This document shows positions 51,840 to 60,107 of a stretch of DNA of 64,000 bases, piece after piece. Position 1 is the first letter of the stretch; each line of letters opens with the position of its first letter. The position numbers and the translations under genes were made by a program. The notes beneath the pieces are model-generated. The model was not told where the DNA came from, did not search any database, and was given only the letters and a program-made list of their open reading frames with translations. This DNA is from Rhodanobacter ginsengisoli (lineage in GTDB: Bacteria; Pseudomonadota; Gammaproteobacteria; Xanthomonadales; Rhodanobacteraceae): the NCBI RefSeq assembly GCF_042657065.1, contig NZ_JBHSNF010000003.1:186001-250000 (forward strand), given 5' to 3'.

Positions 51840-52271
51840 ATGATTGATTTCGATATCGGCAAGCTGTTCCTGCTTGCGTTGATTGCACTGGTCGTTCTTG
51901 GCCCCGAGAAGCTGCCCGTCGCTGCGCGCACGGCGGGCGCGATCATGCGTCGAATGCGCGGCGGCTGGAACAGTGTTCGTGCCGAGGTGGAGCGCGAACT
52001 GCAGGTCGCCGAGATAAGACAGGCAGCGCGCCATGCCTCGGAGCATGTGGCCTCGGCGCAAGCGGAACTCGACGCAAGCCTTGGTCCGCTCCGCAAACCA
52101 CTCGATAGCCGGGCACTGAATACGCTGATGCAGTCGACGCCGCCTCGTGACAGCGCATCACCGGACTCATCCCGTCAGGTTCCGCCGGGGCTGACTTCCG
52201 CGGCCGGGTCCTCCAGCGAGTCGCCTGGTCAGGGCCAGGCCACCGAGGATCTCGCGCATGACCTCGGTTGA
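51840..52271 (+). CDS. tatB: TatB, twin-arginine translocase subunit
   Basis: A 143-residue protein with the TatB N-terminus: a helix (KLFLLALIALVVL) followed by GPEKLPVAART and a long amphipathic helix with EVERELQVAEIRQAAR. The C-terminus is a low-complexity Ser/Pro/Gln tail, as usual. It starts 9 bases after tatA and overlaps tatC by 14 bases. Confidence 0.92.
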   Translation: MIDFDIGKLFLLALIALVVLGPEKLPVAARTAGAIMRRMRGGWNSVRAEVERELQVAEIRQAARHASEHVASAQAELDASLGPLRKPLDSRALNTLMQSTPPRDSASPDSSRQVPPGLTSAAGSSSESPGQGQATEDLAHDLG

Positions 52272-53022
52272 ATCAGGCAGTACCGCCGAGGCGTTGCAAT
52301 CGGGTCTGTTTTCCCATCTTCTCGAACTGCGCTCGCGGTTGCTCAAGGCGACCGCGTTCGTGCTCCTGGTGTTGCTGGGGCTGGTGCCGTTTGCGAACAG
52401 GCTCTATGCGCTCCTGGCGGCGCCGCTGGTCTCCCGCTTGCCGACCGGCGCCCATTTGATAGCGACCGAGGTGACCAGCCCCTTTTTGACCCCGTTGAAA
52501 CTCGCCCTGTTCACCGCACTTTTTGTCAGCATGCCGATGATCCTGTACCAGCTGTGGGCCTTCGTGAGGCCCGGCCTGTACGCGAGTGAAAAGCGACTGG
52601 CCCGGCCATTGCTGGCAGCCTCGCTGGTGCTGTTCTACCTGGGATGCGCGTTTGCGTTCTTCCTGGTCTTGCCGGCGGCTTTCAGGTTTCTCGCGGCGGT
52701 AACTCCGCAGGGTGTGGAGATGATGACCGACATCACCCACTACCTCGACTTTGTGATGTTGGTGTTCTTCGCCTTCGGTCTTTGTTTCGAAGTGCCCGTG
52801 GCGGTAGTGATCCTGGCTGCGGTGGGTGTGGTCGATCTTGCCGGGTTGCACGGCAGTCGCCGCTACGTGATCGTCGGCGCGTTTGCCATTGCCGCGGTGA
52901 TCACGCCACCGGACATCACCTCGATGATCATGCTGGCGGTGCCCATGTATCTGCTGTACGAGTTGGGCGTGCTGACGGTGAGGTGGCTGATCGTCCCGCG
53001 CGTCCCGGCAGCCGAACATTGA
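52258..53022 (+). CDS. tatC: TatC, twin-arginine signal receptor
   Basis: A 254-residue six-helix membrane protein, first to bind twin-arginine signals. The N-terminal HLLELRSRLLKA, the first-loop region LTPLKLALFTALFVSMPMIL and the FAFGLCFEVPVAVVIL motif identify it. It closes the nos operon; no terminator is seen in the 214 bases before the convergent ubiD gene, which hold nothing else I can identify. Confidence 0.94.
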   Translation: MTSVESGSTAEALQSGLFSHLLELRSRLLKATAFVLLVLLGLVPFANRLYALLAAPLVSRLPTGAHLIATEVTSPFLTPLKLALFTALFVSMPMILYQLWAFVRPGLYASEKRLARPLLAASLVLFYLGCAFAFFLVLPAAFRFLAAVTPQGVEMMTDITHYLDFVMLVFFAFGLCFEVPVAVVILAAVGVVDLAGLHGSRRYVIVGAFAIAAVITPPDITSMIMLAVPMYLLYELGVLTVRWLIVPRVPAAEH

Positions 53023-53236
53023 GATCCTGTCTTCACGGGACGATTCAGTCCGACGCACTCTTCAGCGCGAAGCTCCCGCGGATCGGCGACGGATGGAAGG
53101 GCGCCGACCGGGGGATGGCCCGGTCGGGATCGGAGCCGCGCGACGGCCACCGGCAGCATCCGTGGACCGACACCGGTCGCAGGTCGCTCGCCGGCCATCG
53201 TTTCCCGGGAACGCTCTGCCGGCGGCTCACGGCCGG

Positions 53237-54709
53237 CTAGCGTGATCGTTCCAGCTCTTCCCACAAGGCATTCATCCGACGCTCCACGGCGGGATCGGAC
53301 ACGATCGGCTTGCTCCACGTGCGACTGGTTTCGGACGGCCATTTGTTGGTGGCGTCGATGCCGAGCTTCGAGCCGAGACTCGGCGCCGGACTGGAAAAAT
53401 CCAGGTAGTCGATCGGGGTGTTCTCGACCAGCATCGAGTCGCGCGCCGGATCGACCCGGGTCGCCAGCGCCCAGATCACCTGCGACCAGTCGCGCGCGTC
53501 GATGTCGTCGTCGGTGACGATCACGAACTTGGTGTAGGTGAACTGGCGCAGGTACGACCAGATGCCCATCATCATCCGTCGCGCATGGCCGGGGTACTGC
53601 TTGCGGATGCTGACCACCGCGATGCGGTACGAGCAGGCTTCCGGCGGGAGGTAGAAGTCCACGATCTCCGGGAACACCTTCTGCAGGATCGGCACGAAGA
53701 TCTCGTTCAACGCCAGCGCCAGCACCGAGGGTTCGTCGTGCGGGGCGCGGCCCATGTAGCTGCCGTGATAGATCGCGTCCTGGCGCAGGCGCATGCGCTC
53801 GATCGTCAGCACCGGGAAATGGTCCTGCGCGTTGTAGTAGCCGGTGTGGTCGCCGAACGGCCCTTCCAGCGCGGTATCGCCGGGATGGATGAAACCTTCG
53901 AGCAGGATCTCCGCGCCGGCCGGTGCATCCAGGCCCGTCAGCCGGCTTGGCCATACGCGCGTGCGCTGGCCGCGCAACAAGCCGGCGAATTCGTACTCGG
54001 ACAAGGTGTCGGGTACCGGCGCCACCGCCGCCAGCATGGTGGCCGGATCGGCGCCCAGCGCCACCAGCACGGGAAACGGCCGGTCCGGGTGCGCGACCTT
54101 CCAGTCGGCGTAGTCCAGCGCGCCGCCACGATGCGGCAGCCAGCGCATGATCACCCGGTTCGGTCCGATCACCTGCTGGCGGTAGATCGCCACGTTCTGC
54201 CGCGGCTGCCGGGTGCCGCGGGTGACCACCAGGCCCATCGTGATCAGGCGTCCGGCGTCGCCCGGCCAGCAGTGCTGGATCGGCAGGCGCGCGAGGTCGA
54301 TCTCGCCGCCCTGCAAGGTTTCATGCTCGAACGCCGCCTCGCGTACCCGCTGCGGCGCCACGTGCGCCAGCTGCGCCAGTTCCGGCCAGGTGGCGAGCGC
54401 CTGGCGCAGGCTGGAGGGCCAGCGTGGTTCCTTGATCGCGGCGAGCAATTGGCCCAGTTCGCGCAGGCTCGCCAGCGGTCGCCCGGCCAGCGCCAGCTCG
54501 ATCCGCCGGCGGTGGCCGAACAGGTTGCCCAGCATCGCGTGGTTCGAGCCGACGGCCTGTTCCATCAGCAGCGCCGGGCCGCCCTCGCGCAGCGCACGCA
54601 GGCACAGCGCGGTCGACTCCAGCCGGGGGTCGACCGCGCTGGCGACATGGACCAGCTGCCCGCTCTGCTCAAGCCGGCTCAGGAAGGAACGTAAATCGTG
54701 GAAGCTCAT
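53237..54709 (-). CDS. ubiD: 3-Polyprenyl-4-hydroxybenzoate decarboxylase
   Basis: A 490-residue prenylated-FMN enzyme that decarboxylates polyprenyl-4-hydroxybenzoate in ubiquinone synthesis, without O2. Family motifs: RQNVAIYRQQVIGPNRVIMR, the GPFGDHTGYYN segment with neighbouring Glu, and VDFYLPPEACSYRIAVVSIR. The start is ATG 54709 (MSFHDLRSFLSRLEQ). A weak FNR-like dyad lies upstream. Its 3' end is duplicated at 40.3-40.6 kb on the far side of the nos operon. The UbiX partner that makes the cofactor is not in the window. Confidence 0.95.
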   Translation of the reverse strand: MSFHDLRSFLSRLEQSGQLVHVASAVDPRLESTALCLRALREGGPALLMEQAVGSNHAMLGNLFGHRRRIELALAGRPLASLRELGQLLAAIKEPRWPSSLRQALATWPELAQLAHVAPQRVREAAFEHETLQGGEIDLARLPIQHCWPGDAGRLITMGLVVTRGTRQPRQNVAIYRQQVIGPNRVIMRWLPHRGGALDYADWKVAHPDRPFPVLVALGADPATMLAAVAPVPDTLSEYEFAGLLRGQRTRVWPSRLTGLDAPAGAEILLEGFIHPGDTALEGPFGDHTGYYNAQDHFPVLTIERMRLRQDAIYHGSYMGRAPHDEPSVLALALNEIFVPILQKVFPEIVDFYLPPEACSYRIAVVSIRKQYPGHARRMMMGIWSYLRQFTYTKFVIVTDDDIDARDWSQVIWALATRVDPARDSMLVENTPIDYLDFSSPAPSLGSKLGIDATNKWPSETSRTWSKPIVSDPAVERRMNALWEELERSR

Positions 54710-54762
54710 GCGCGAATGCCCGATCGGGGCATGCAGCCTCGCCGGTTCCCGCCCGATGCGCA

Positions 54763-54776
54763 CTGACCCAGGTCAA
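54763..54776 (-). promoter_or_regulatory. FNR-like dyad upstream of ubiD
   Basis: On the minus strand TTGAC-CTGG-GTCAG, a weaker relative of the FNR consensus, identical in both half-sites to the dyad before fabA. Class II spacing gives a 19-base leader. It could also be a sigma-70 -35 element. Confidence 0.45.
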
Positions 54777-54830
54777 GCCGGTCTCGCCGGCGTCCGCGCT
54801 CGAGCGGCGCGCGGGGAATCCCATCGAAAA

Positions 54831-55679
54831 TCAGGCGGGATGTTCGGGCCGGTCCGGAATGGCCAGCGTCGCGTCGTCGGCGTCGCCCTGAAGCTGCTCG
54901 TGGATGCGGCCCAGCGAGGCGATCAGTCGGGTGCGCGCCTCGGCGGCAAACGGATTCTCCTGCTGGATCGCGGCGAACAGATGGCCGGCGTCACCGCGCA
55001 CGGCCGCCAGCATGTGCTTCAGGCCCTGGAACGAGGGCGGTGCCACGGTCAGGTCGTCGTCCACGCCCATGTCGACCAGACCCTTGGCGATGAAGAACGC
55101 CAGCGCGTGGGTACTGGCCATGGCCTGGTCGTGGGTCGACGGATCCTGCGCGATCACCTCGCAGCCGAGTCCGGCAAGCATGTCGGTGGTTCGGCTCGCG
55201 GCCTCGGGATGCCGCGGGCTGGCGCAGATCACCGCACGCAGCGGCCGTTCGCCGCGGGCGAGGCTGAGCGGGCCGAACAGCGGATGCGTGCCGGCATGGG
55301 GAATCTGCGCGCCCAGCACTTCGTCCAGCAAGGCGCAGGGATGCAGCTTCACGCTGCCGACGTCGATCACGGTGTGTGCGGGGCGAAGATGCGGCCGCAA
55401 TGCGAGCAGGGCGTCGCGCATGTGCGGTACCGGCATCGCCAGCACCACCCACCCGGCCCGATCGACGGCCTCCGCGGCGGTGGCGGTCGCGTACTCGGCC
55501 GGCACCGCCGCATGCGGGTCATGGATGCGCACCGCATGGCCGGCCTGCAGCACCAGTTCGGCGAACGCGCGACCGAAGCGGCCGTAGCCGAGGATCGCGA
55601 ACCGCTGCGCGACGGCGTGCGGCGGATCGCCGCGTCCGGCGGTGTTGGCAGGAATCGCGCGGGGAGCTTGCGGCGTCAT
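54831..55679 (-). CDS. Prephenate/arogenate dehydrogenase-like protein (TyrA family)
   Basis: A 282-residue NAD(P)-dependent protein. The Rossmann motif FAILGYGRFGRAFAEL is near residue 25; AHTVIDVGSVKLH and THPLFGPLSLARG match the prephenate dehydrogenase fold, including the conserved His of the substrate site. Family members make 4-hydroxyphenylpyruvate or tyrosine from prephenate/arogenate. No chorismate mutase domain is attached. It follows the PLP decarboxylase gene by 70 bases on the same strand. Confidence 0.82.
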   Translation of the reverse strand: MTPQAPRAIPANTAGRGDPPHAVAQRFAILGYGRFGRAFAELVLQAGHAVRIHDPHAAVPAEYATATAAEAVDRAGWVVLAMPVPHMRDALLALRPHLRPAHTVIDVGSVKLHPCALLDEVLGAQIPHAGTHPLFGPLSLARGERPLRAVICASPRHPEAASRTTDMLAGLGCEVIAQDPSTHDQAMASTHALAFFIAKGLVDMGVDDDLTVAPPSFQGLKHMLAAVRGDAGHLFAAIQQENPFAAEARTRLIASLGRIHEQLQGDADDATLAIPDRPEHPA

Positions 55680-55749
55680 CGGTGCGTCTGTGGCAGGAGG
55701 GTGCGCTGACCATCCTGCATGTGACCGCCCTGCGCAAGGCCCTGCCGGT

Positions 55750-57714
55750 TCATCCCGTGGCCGCACGCGCCGTCAGGGCCGACGCGCGCACCTTGCGCTG
55801 CAGGAATTCGAAGTAGCGCTCGATGTAGCTGATGCCGTTTTCATGGTCGATCAGGAACGGGTTCATCAAGGTGTGTCGCAGGATCACCAGGCGATCGTCA
55901 TCGCCGTCGCCGGCGAGACTGTCCGGTTCCAGATCCAGCGCGTCCAGGATCCGCTGCATCTCCGCGGGCCCCAGCATGTCCGGTCGCAGGCTGGTGACCG
56001 AGCCGAAGAATTCCTTCATCTGCAGCGGCTGGCTGGGATCGCAGCGCAGGGTGTCGTGCAGTGCGCGGAGCCACGCGTTGGCCCCGGCCACCTCGCGGTT
56101 GCCGCGTGGATTCATGGCAAGGCAGACCAGGTTGCTGTCCGGGACGAACGGCAACAGCACGTGCATCACGTCGGCGACCTCCAGCGCAAACCGTTGCGCG
56201 CACGCGGTGAAGATCTCGGCGGCGCGTACGGTGGCCATGGGCAGCCGGCCGAAGTGTCGATAGTCCAGCGGCAGCACCTTGTGCGTCACGTACACGGCCG
56301 CCGCCGCGGCGCCGGACTTGGAGCCCTCCGGCACGAACTGGCCGAGACTGCGATAGCGCGTCAGGTAGTCGCCGGGCGTGCTGCCGTGGAACACGTAATC
56401 GGCGCGTTCGGCCAGCAGCGTCATGGCGCGGTGATCGCGGCAGATGAAGGCGCCGGCGCCATAGGGGAGATAACCGAGCTTGTGCGGATCCACGGTCACC
56501 GAGTCGGTGTCGCCCAGTGCGGCGAATGCCGCGTGCACCTCCGGCGTGGGGAAATGCACGTAATCGGCGGCCACTTCGGTGCGCGTGCGCAGCCTGCCGT
56601 CCTGGTGCCGGAACAGGGTGGCCAGGTAGCCGCCCCAGGCGGCGTCCACATGCACGGAGAAATCCAGCCCCTGCGTGCGGACCCCCTTGCGTGCGGCCAG
56701 CACGGCATCGACCGGATCGATGGTGCCGTACTCGGTGCTGCCCAATACCGCCACGCACATCAGCACCGGTTGCCGCTCGCGCGCGCAGGCGGCCAGCGTC
56801 GCGTCCAGCGCCTGCGGATCCATCCGCATGCCGCGGGTCGGCACCAGGCGCAGCTGATGGCTGCCCAGGCCGAGCAGCTTCATCCCCTTGCTCCAGGAGT
56901 AATGGGCGGTCACCGGCGCCAGCACCAGCGGCACGCGCAGGGTGGGGTGCACGGCGAAGAAGTCGGCCAGCCCGCGGTGCTCGATACGTTCAGCCTCGAC
57001 CCGCTGGTGCCATCGCTTGCGCTCGCCCTGCGTCTGCGCGGCCAGCCACGCCTGCCATCGTTCCTGCAGCGCAATGGTGTCGGCCGCGGCGAGGTTGAAC
57101 GCAGCCCAGTCATCGGTCGGCAGATCCAGTTCCGGTATCCCGGCGGCCCGCAGCGCCACCGGAAACGCCTTCAATGCCAGCGCCAGCCGCAAGGCCTGGT
57201 AGTTGGCCACGGTGCCACCGGAGGTGAGGTGGCCGAAGGCGCAGGCCGGCAGCGCGGGATCGTGCGGATAACCGAGCATGCGCGCCAGCTGCAGGCCTAC
57301 CTGCACCTCCATGTCGACGGTGACCGGCGCGGCATCCTCGCTGACGTTGTTGGGGTTGTAGGGCAGGGTCAGCATCTGCGCGGCCAGCCCCGGCAGCAAC
57401 AGGTCGGACACCATGTGGCCGACGTAGCGGGGGCTGTGGAACGGCACCGACTTCTTCAGCGCGGCCGACAACAGGTGCAGCTCGCGCCGCATGCGCGATT
57501 CGAACGCGAGGTAGTCCGGATGGTGCGCGGCCGCGGTGGCGATCGCCGGCGGATCTTCCGGGTGGAAATTGCGCCGCCAGTAGACATGGTCGCGCAGGAA
57601 TTCGACCAGCAGTTTTTCCAGCAACGCATCGTTCTCGCCGTACGGGCCGAGAAAGCAGGCGTCCAGCGTGTGGTCGCGGGTGCCGTGGGCGGGCAGTGGC
57701 AGGGCGGCCATCAT
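55750..57714 (-). CDS. PLP-dependent group II decarboxylase (tyrosine/glutamate decarboxylase-like)
   Basis: A 654-residue fold-type I decarboxylase. SVHVDAAWGGY (around residues 354-363) holds the PLP-contacting Asp, and VDPHKLGYLPYGAGAF has the Schiff-base Lys412. Length and the PYGAGAF context resemble bacterial tyrosine decarboxylases more than GadB. The neighbouring TyrA-like gene supports an aromatic substrate; this is inference. The first in-frame start after the putative promoter is ATG 57714 (GAGG about 11 bases before); an adjacent ATG at 57711 is possible. Confidence 0.85.
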   Translation of the reverse strand: MMAALPLPAHGTRDHTLDACFLGPYGENDALLEKLLVEFLRDHVYWRRNFHPEDPPAIATAAAHHPDYLAFESRMRRELHLLSAALKKSVPFHSPRYVGHMVSDLLLPGLAAQMLTLPYNPNNVSEDAAPVTVDMEVQVGLQLARMLGYPHDPALPACAFGHLTSGGTVANYQALRLALALKAFPVALRAAGIPELDLPTDDWAAFNLAAADTIALQERWQAWLAAQTQGERKRWHQRVEAERIEHRGLADFFAVHPTLRVPLVLAPVTAHYSWSKGMKLLGLGSHQLRLVPTRGMRMDPQALDATLAACARERQPVLMCVAVLGSTEYGTIDPVDAVLAARKGVRTQGLDFSVHVDAAWGGYLATLFRHQDGRLRTRTEVAADYVHFPTPEVHAAFAALGDTDSVTVDPHKLGYLPYGAGAFICRDHRAMTLLAERADYVFHGSTPGDYLTRYRSLGQFVPEGSKSGAAAAAVYVTHKVLPLDYRHFGRLPMATVRAAEIFTACAQRFALEVADVMHVLLPFVPDSNLVCLAMNPRGNREVAGANAWLRALHDTLRCDPSQPLQMKEFFGSVTSLRPDMLGPAEMQRILDALDLEPDSLAGDGDDDRLVILRHTLMNPFLIDHENGISYIERYFEFLQRKVRASALTARAATG

Positions 57715-57805
57715 GCGGGCCGTGACCTCGGGCTTGTTGCGGTGCGCATCGTCGATCTTCCGGAAAACGGGAGTCTCATGCTGGAGGCATGCCGGAGTGG
57801 GTGCA

Positions 57806-57819
57806 CTGATGCACGTCAA
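57806..57819 (-). promoter_or_regulatory. FNR/Dnr-like box upstream of the PLP decarboxylase
   Basis: On the minus strand TTGAC-GTGC-ATCAG, one mismatch per half-site. Class II spacing puts transcription near 57771, 57 bases before the ATG. Confidence 0.5.
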
Positions 57820-57910
57820 TTGCAGGGCGGGTTGCCGCGCACCGGGTCGGGCGGCGTGCTGACTTCGGTTGCCCGCGATGGCTGCCGGCAGCCCGTGCCG
57901 CCCAACGCGA

Positions 57911-57943
57911 GAACGCGACGCCATCGGTGATGGCGTCGCGTTC
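57911..57943 (-). terminator. Strong hairpin downstream of azurin
   Basis: GAACGCGACGCCATC and its exact complement make a 15-bp stem with a GGT loop, 33 bases past the azurin stop. No T-run follows on the minus strand. It probably ends or stabilises the azurin mRNA. Confidence 0.6.
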
Positions 57944-57975
57944 CAGGGTTTGGTTCATCTGACGACCGTGTCGAT

Positions 57976-58422
57976 TCAGTTGAGGACGACGGTGCCCTTC
58001 ATCAGTGACGCGTGTCCGGGGCAGGTGCAGAAGAAGCTGTATGCCACGCCGGGCTTGAGCGCTGCCACCTTGAACGTGGTGGAGGTGGTCTCGCCGCCGC
58101 CGATCAGCTTGGTGCTGGCGACGACGCGATCATCGTTCGGCTTGACGTAGTCGTGATCGATACCGGCCGCGGCGCCATCGTTGATGACTGCCTGTTCATC
58201 GGCCTTGGGCGCGATCACCACGTTGTGACCCATCACCGAGCGCGGCATGCTGCCGACATTGTCGAGGGTCACGGTGAAGGTCGTGCAGGTCTTCGGCACT
58301 TCGATGGATGCCTTGTTGAAGCGCAACATGTCATTGCCTTCGACCTTCGCAGAGCAGCTGGCTGCCCAGGTGGGGGCGGCGACGAGGCCCAGCAGCATCA
58401 GGGCAAAGATTTGAAGTTTCAT
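57976..58422 (-). CDS. azu: Azurin with Cys at position 114
   Basis: A 148-residue precursor; removal of 20 signal residues (ending PTWA) leaves exactly 128 residues, the length of Pseudomonas azurin. Type 1 copper ligands are His46 (VMGHNVV), Cys112, His117 and Met121 (FFCTCPGHASLMKG), and the C3-C26 disulfide is kept. Unusually, residue 114, normally Phe, is Cys. Azurin carries electrons in the periplasm and is a known donor to NirK. GGAGA precedes the ATG, and a strong FNR-like box lies upstream. Confidence 0.95.
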   Translation of the reverse strand: MKLQIFALMLLGLVAAPTWAASCSAKVEGNDMLRFNKASIEVPKTCTTFTVTLDNVGSMPRSVMGHNVVIAPKADEQAVINDGAAAGIDHDYVKPNDDRVVASTKLIGGGETTSTTFKVAALKPGVAYSFFCTCPGHASLMKGTVVLN

Positions 58423-58487
58423 GGGGTGTCTCCAGTGGTGTTTGAATGTCTTGCCGAACAAGTTATCGGGTTCGCATGGGCCGGCAT

Positions 58488-58501
58488 TTGATCTGGATCA
58501 T
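58488..58501 (-). promoter_or_regulatory. FNR/Dnr-like box upstream of azurin
   Basis: TTGAT-CTGG-ATCAT matches the FNR consensus at nine of ten defined bases. On the minus strand GATAAC (58462-58467) sits at the -10 position, giving a ~31-base leader before the azurin ATG. Confidence 0.75.
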
Positions 58502-59023
58502 CTGGCGGCAGCGGGGCACCGGACTGTTCAGCTCATCGAGCGACTGCCGATCGGCCGGCCGCAGGAAAGGCACCGCGGCCAGCGGCGCCGGTATCGGCGT
58601 CGGCAATGGCATCGCCGGACCCGGCAGGCGCAGGATCTTGATCCGGGCGTGCTGCCGAAAAATGGCCTGGTGGCGCGGTTTGCGCCCGGTGCGGTGGAGC
58701 GGGCGCGATCGCCATGTCGTTCACGGCCAGCCACGGCGATACCGGGTCGGAAACGCCAGGGGGAACGGTGCACGGGGGCTGGATCGGCGCGCCGCGTCGA
58801 ACCGGCGCGGCAATCTGCCGCATGGTCGCGGCGATCGTCCGGGGCGCGATTCGTTCGGTTCGCGACCACTTGCGCCGGGTCGGGGCCGCCCGATGATGCG
58901 ACCGGGACAAGTGGCATCGGCCGGGGTCATCCGGGCCGGTGCGTCCGGCCTGAGGACGGGCATCGTATTTCCGGCCGCGACCATGTTTTACTTGCCGCCG
59001 TCCATTCAATCACGGGGTGTGCC
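58502..59023. other. Intergenic stretch of about 520 bases
   Basis: Between the azurin promoter and the thiol peroxidase gene I see no credible gene, terminator or repeat. Open frames on the minus strand are Arg/Pro/Ala-rich, as random GC-rich DNA gives. Confidence 0.5.
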
Positions 59024-59527
59024 ATGTCCGACGTCACGTTCAAGGGTCAGCCGATCAGCATCAACGGTCAGTTTCCGCGGGTGGGGAGCACGGCACCGGG
59101 GTTCGAACTGGTGGGTGGCGACCTGTCCGACGTCGCGCTGTCGGATTACGCCGGCAAGCGCAAGGTGCTGAACATCTTCCCCAGTATCGACACACCGACC
59201 TGCGCCATGTCGGTGCGCCGTTTCAACGAGCTGGCAAGCCGGTTGGACAATGTCGTGGTGCTGTGCATCTCGGCCGACCTACCGTTCGCGCAAGCACGTT
59301 TCTGCGGTGCCGAGGGACTGGACAGGGTGGTCAACCTGTCGCTGATGCGCGGTCGCCAGTTCCTCAACGACTACGGTGTGGCAATCGCCAGCGGCCCGCT
59401 GGCGGGTCTGGCCGCGCGCGCGGTGCTGGTGCTGGACGAGCACGACAGGGTGATCCACGCCGAGCTGGTCGGCGAGATCGCCCACGAGCCGGATTACGAG
59501 GCCGCGTTGAAGGCGCTGGGCGGCTGA
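59024..59527 (+). CDS. tpx: Thiol peroxidase
   Basis: A 167-residue atypical 2-Cys peroxiredoxin. Peroxidatic Cys60 is in SIDTPTCAMSVRRFN and resolving Cys94 in FAQARFCGAEG, the Tpx pattern. It reduces lipid and other hydroperoxides with thioredoxin. ATG 59024 is chosen by alignment to the Tpx N-terminus (VTFKGQPISINGQFP); the frame is open upstream but without family similarity. It converges with the haemoglobin gene. Confidence 0.95.
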   Translation: MSDVTFKGQPISINGQFPRVGSTAPGFELVGGDLSDVALSDYAGKRKVLNIFPSIDTPTCAMSVRRFNELASRLDNVVVLCISADLPFAQARFCGAEGLDRVVNLSLMRGRQFLNDYGVAIASGPLAGLAARAVLVLDEHDRVIHAELVGEIAHEPDYEAALKALGG

Positions 59528-59535
59528 GCGAGTGC

Positions 59536-59946
59536 CTACGCCTGACCGACGCTGACGATCGGTACGCCGAACGGACGTGCCTGCGCGTTCAGCCCCAGGC
59601 CGTACTTGAGGCTGCGTCCGATCCGTCGGGCGTATTCCACCATCTGCGCGGCGCTGGCTTCGTCCAGTACTTCCGCGCAGGTTTCCAACCACAGCGCGAT
59701 CCAGTGGTCGAAGTGTTCGGCGCGGATCGGGTGCGGTCGATGTGCCGCCATCGGGTTGCCGCGGTAGCTGCCCGCGCGCAACGCCACCGACGACCAGAAC
59801 GAGGTGAGCAGGGCCTTGTGTTCGTCCCAGTCGTGCACCGCCGCGTTGAACACCGGCCCCAACTGCTCGTCGACGCGCACTTTCTCGTAAAAGCGATCGA
59901 CCAGGCGGGCAATGGCGGCTTCGTCAAAGGGTATCGCTGGATTCAT
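59536..59946 (-). CDS. Group III truncated haemoglobin
   Basis: A 136-residue globin of the truncated 2-on-2 type III. Features: RLVDRFYEKVRVDEQLGPVF at the start, the conserved Trp in LTSFWSSVAL and the haem-ligand His in HFDHWIALWLETC. Group III globins are linked to microaerobic life and to NO or redox chemistry. ATG 59946 is chosen since upstream codons lack similarity. It is divergent from the ferredoxin gene with an FNR-like box between. Confidence 0.9.
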   Translation of the reverse strand: MNPAIPFDEAAIARLVDRFYEKVRVDEQLGPVFNAAVHDWDEHKALLTSFWSSVALRAGSYRGNPMAAHRPHPIRAEHFDHWIALWLETCAEVLDEASAAQMVEYARRIGRSLKYGLGLNAQARPFGVPIVSVGQA

Positions 59947-60030
59947 GCGGGACAGGTTGGGTGGGCTGGACAGGACGGGATGGAGGGAGACCCATCGCGG
60001 GCATTCTGCAATGACGGAGGAGGGATCGCC

Positions 60031-60044
60031 CTGACCTGGATCAT
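60031..60044. promoter_or_regulatory. FNR/Dnr-like box between trHb and ferredoxin genes
   Basis: CTGAC-CTGG-ATCAT (minus strand ATGAT-CCAG-GTCAG). Class II spacing to the right gives a 29-base leader for the ferredoxin gene; to the left, 50 bases for the globin gene. Either or both may be controlled. Confidence 0.55.
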
Positions 60045-60107
60045 GGCCGGCACGATCATGCTCGCCCACACTGCCGCCATGCCATGCCGGGTCCGACAGG
60101 AGACACG

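Noticed and set aside
53023..53236. A possible gene between tatC and ubiD
   Set aside because: Frames here are extensions of neighbouring frames without domains or ribosome sites; the stretch appears non-coding.
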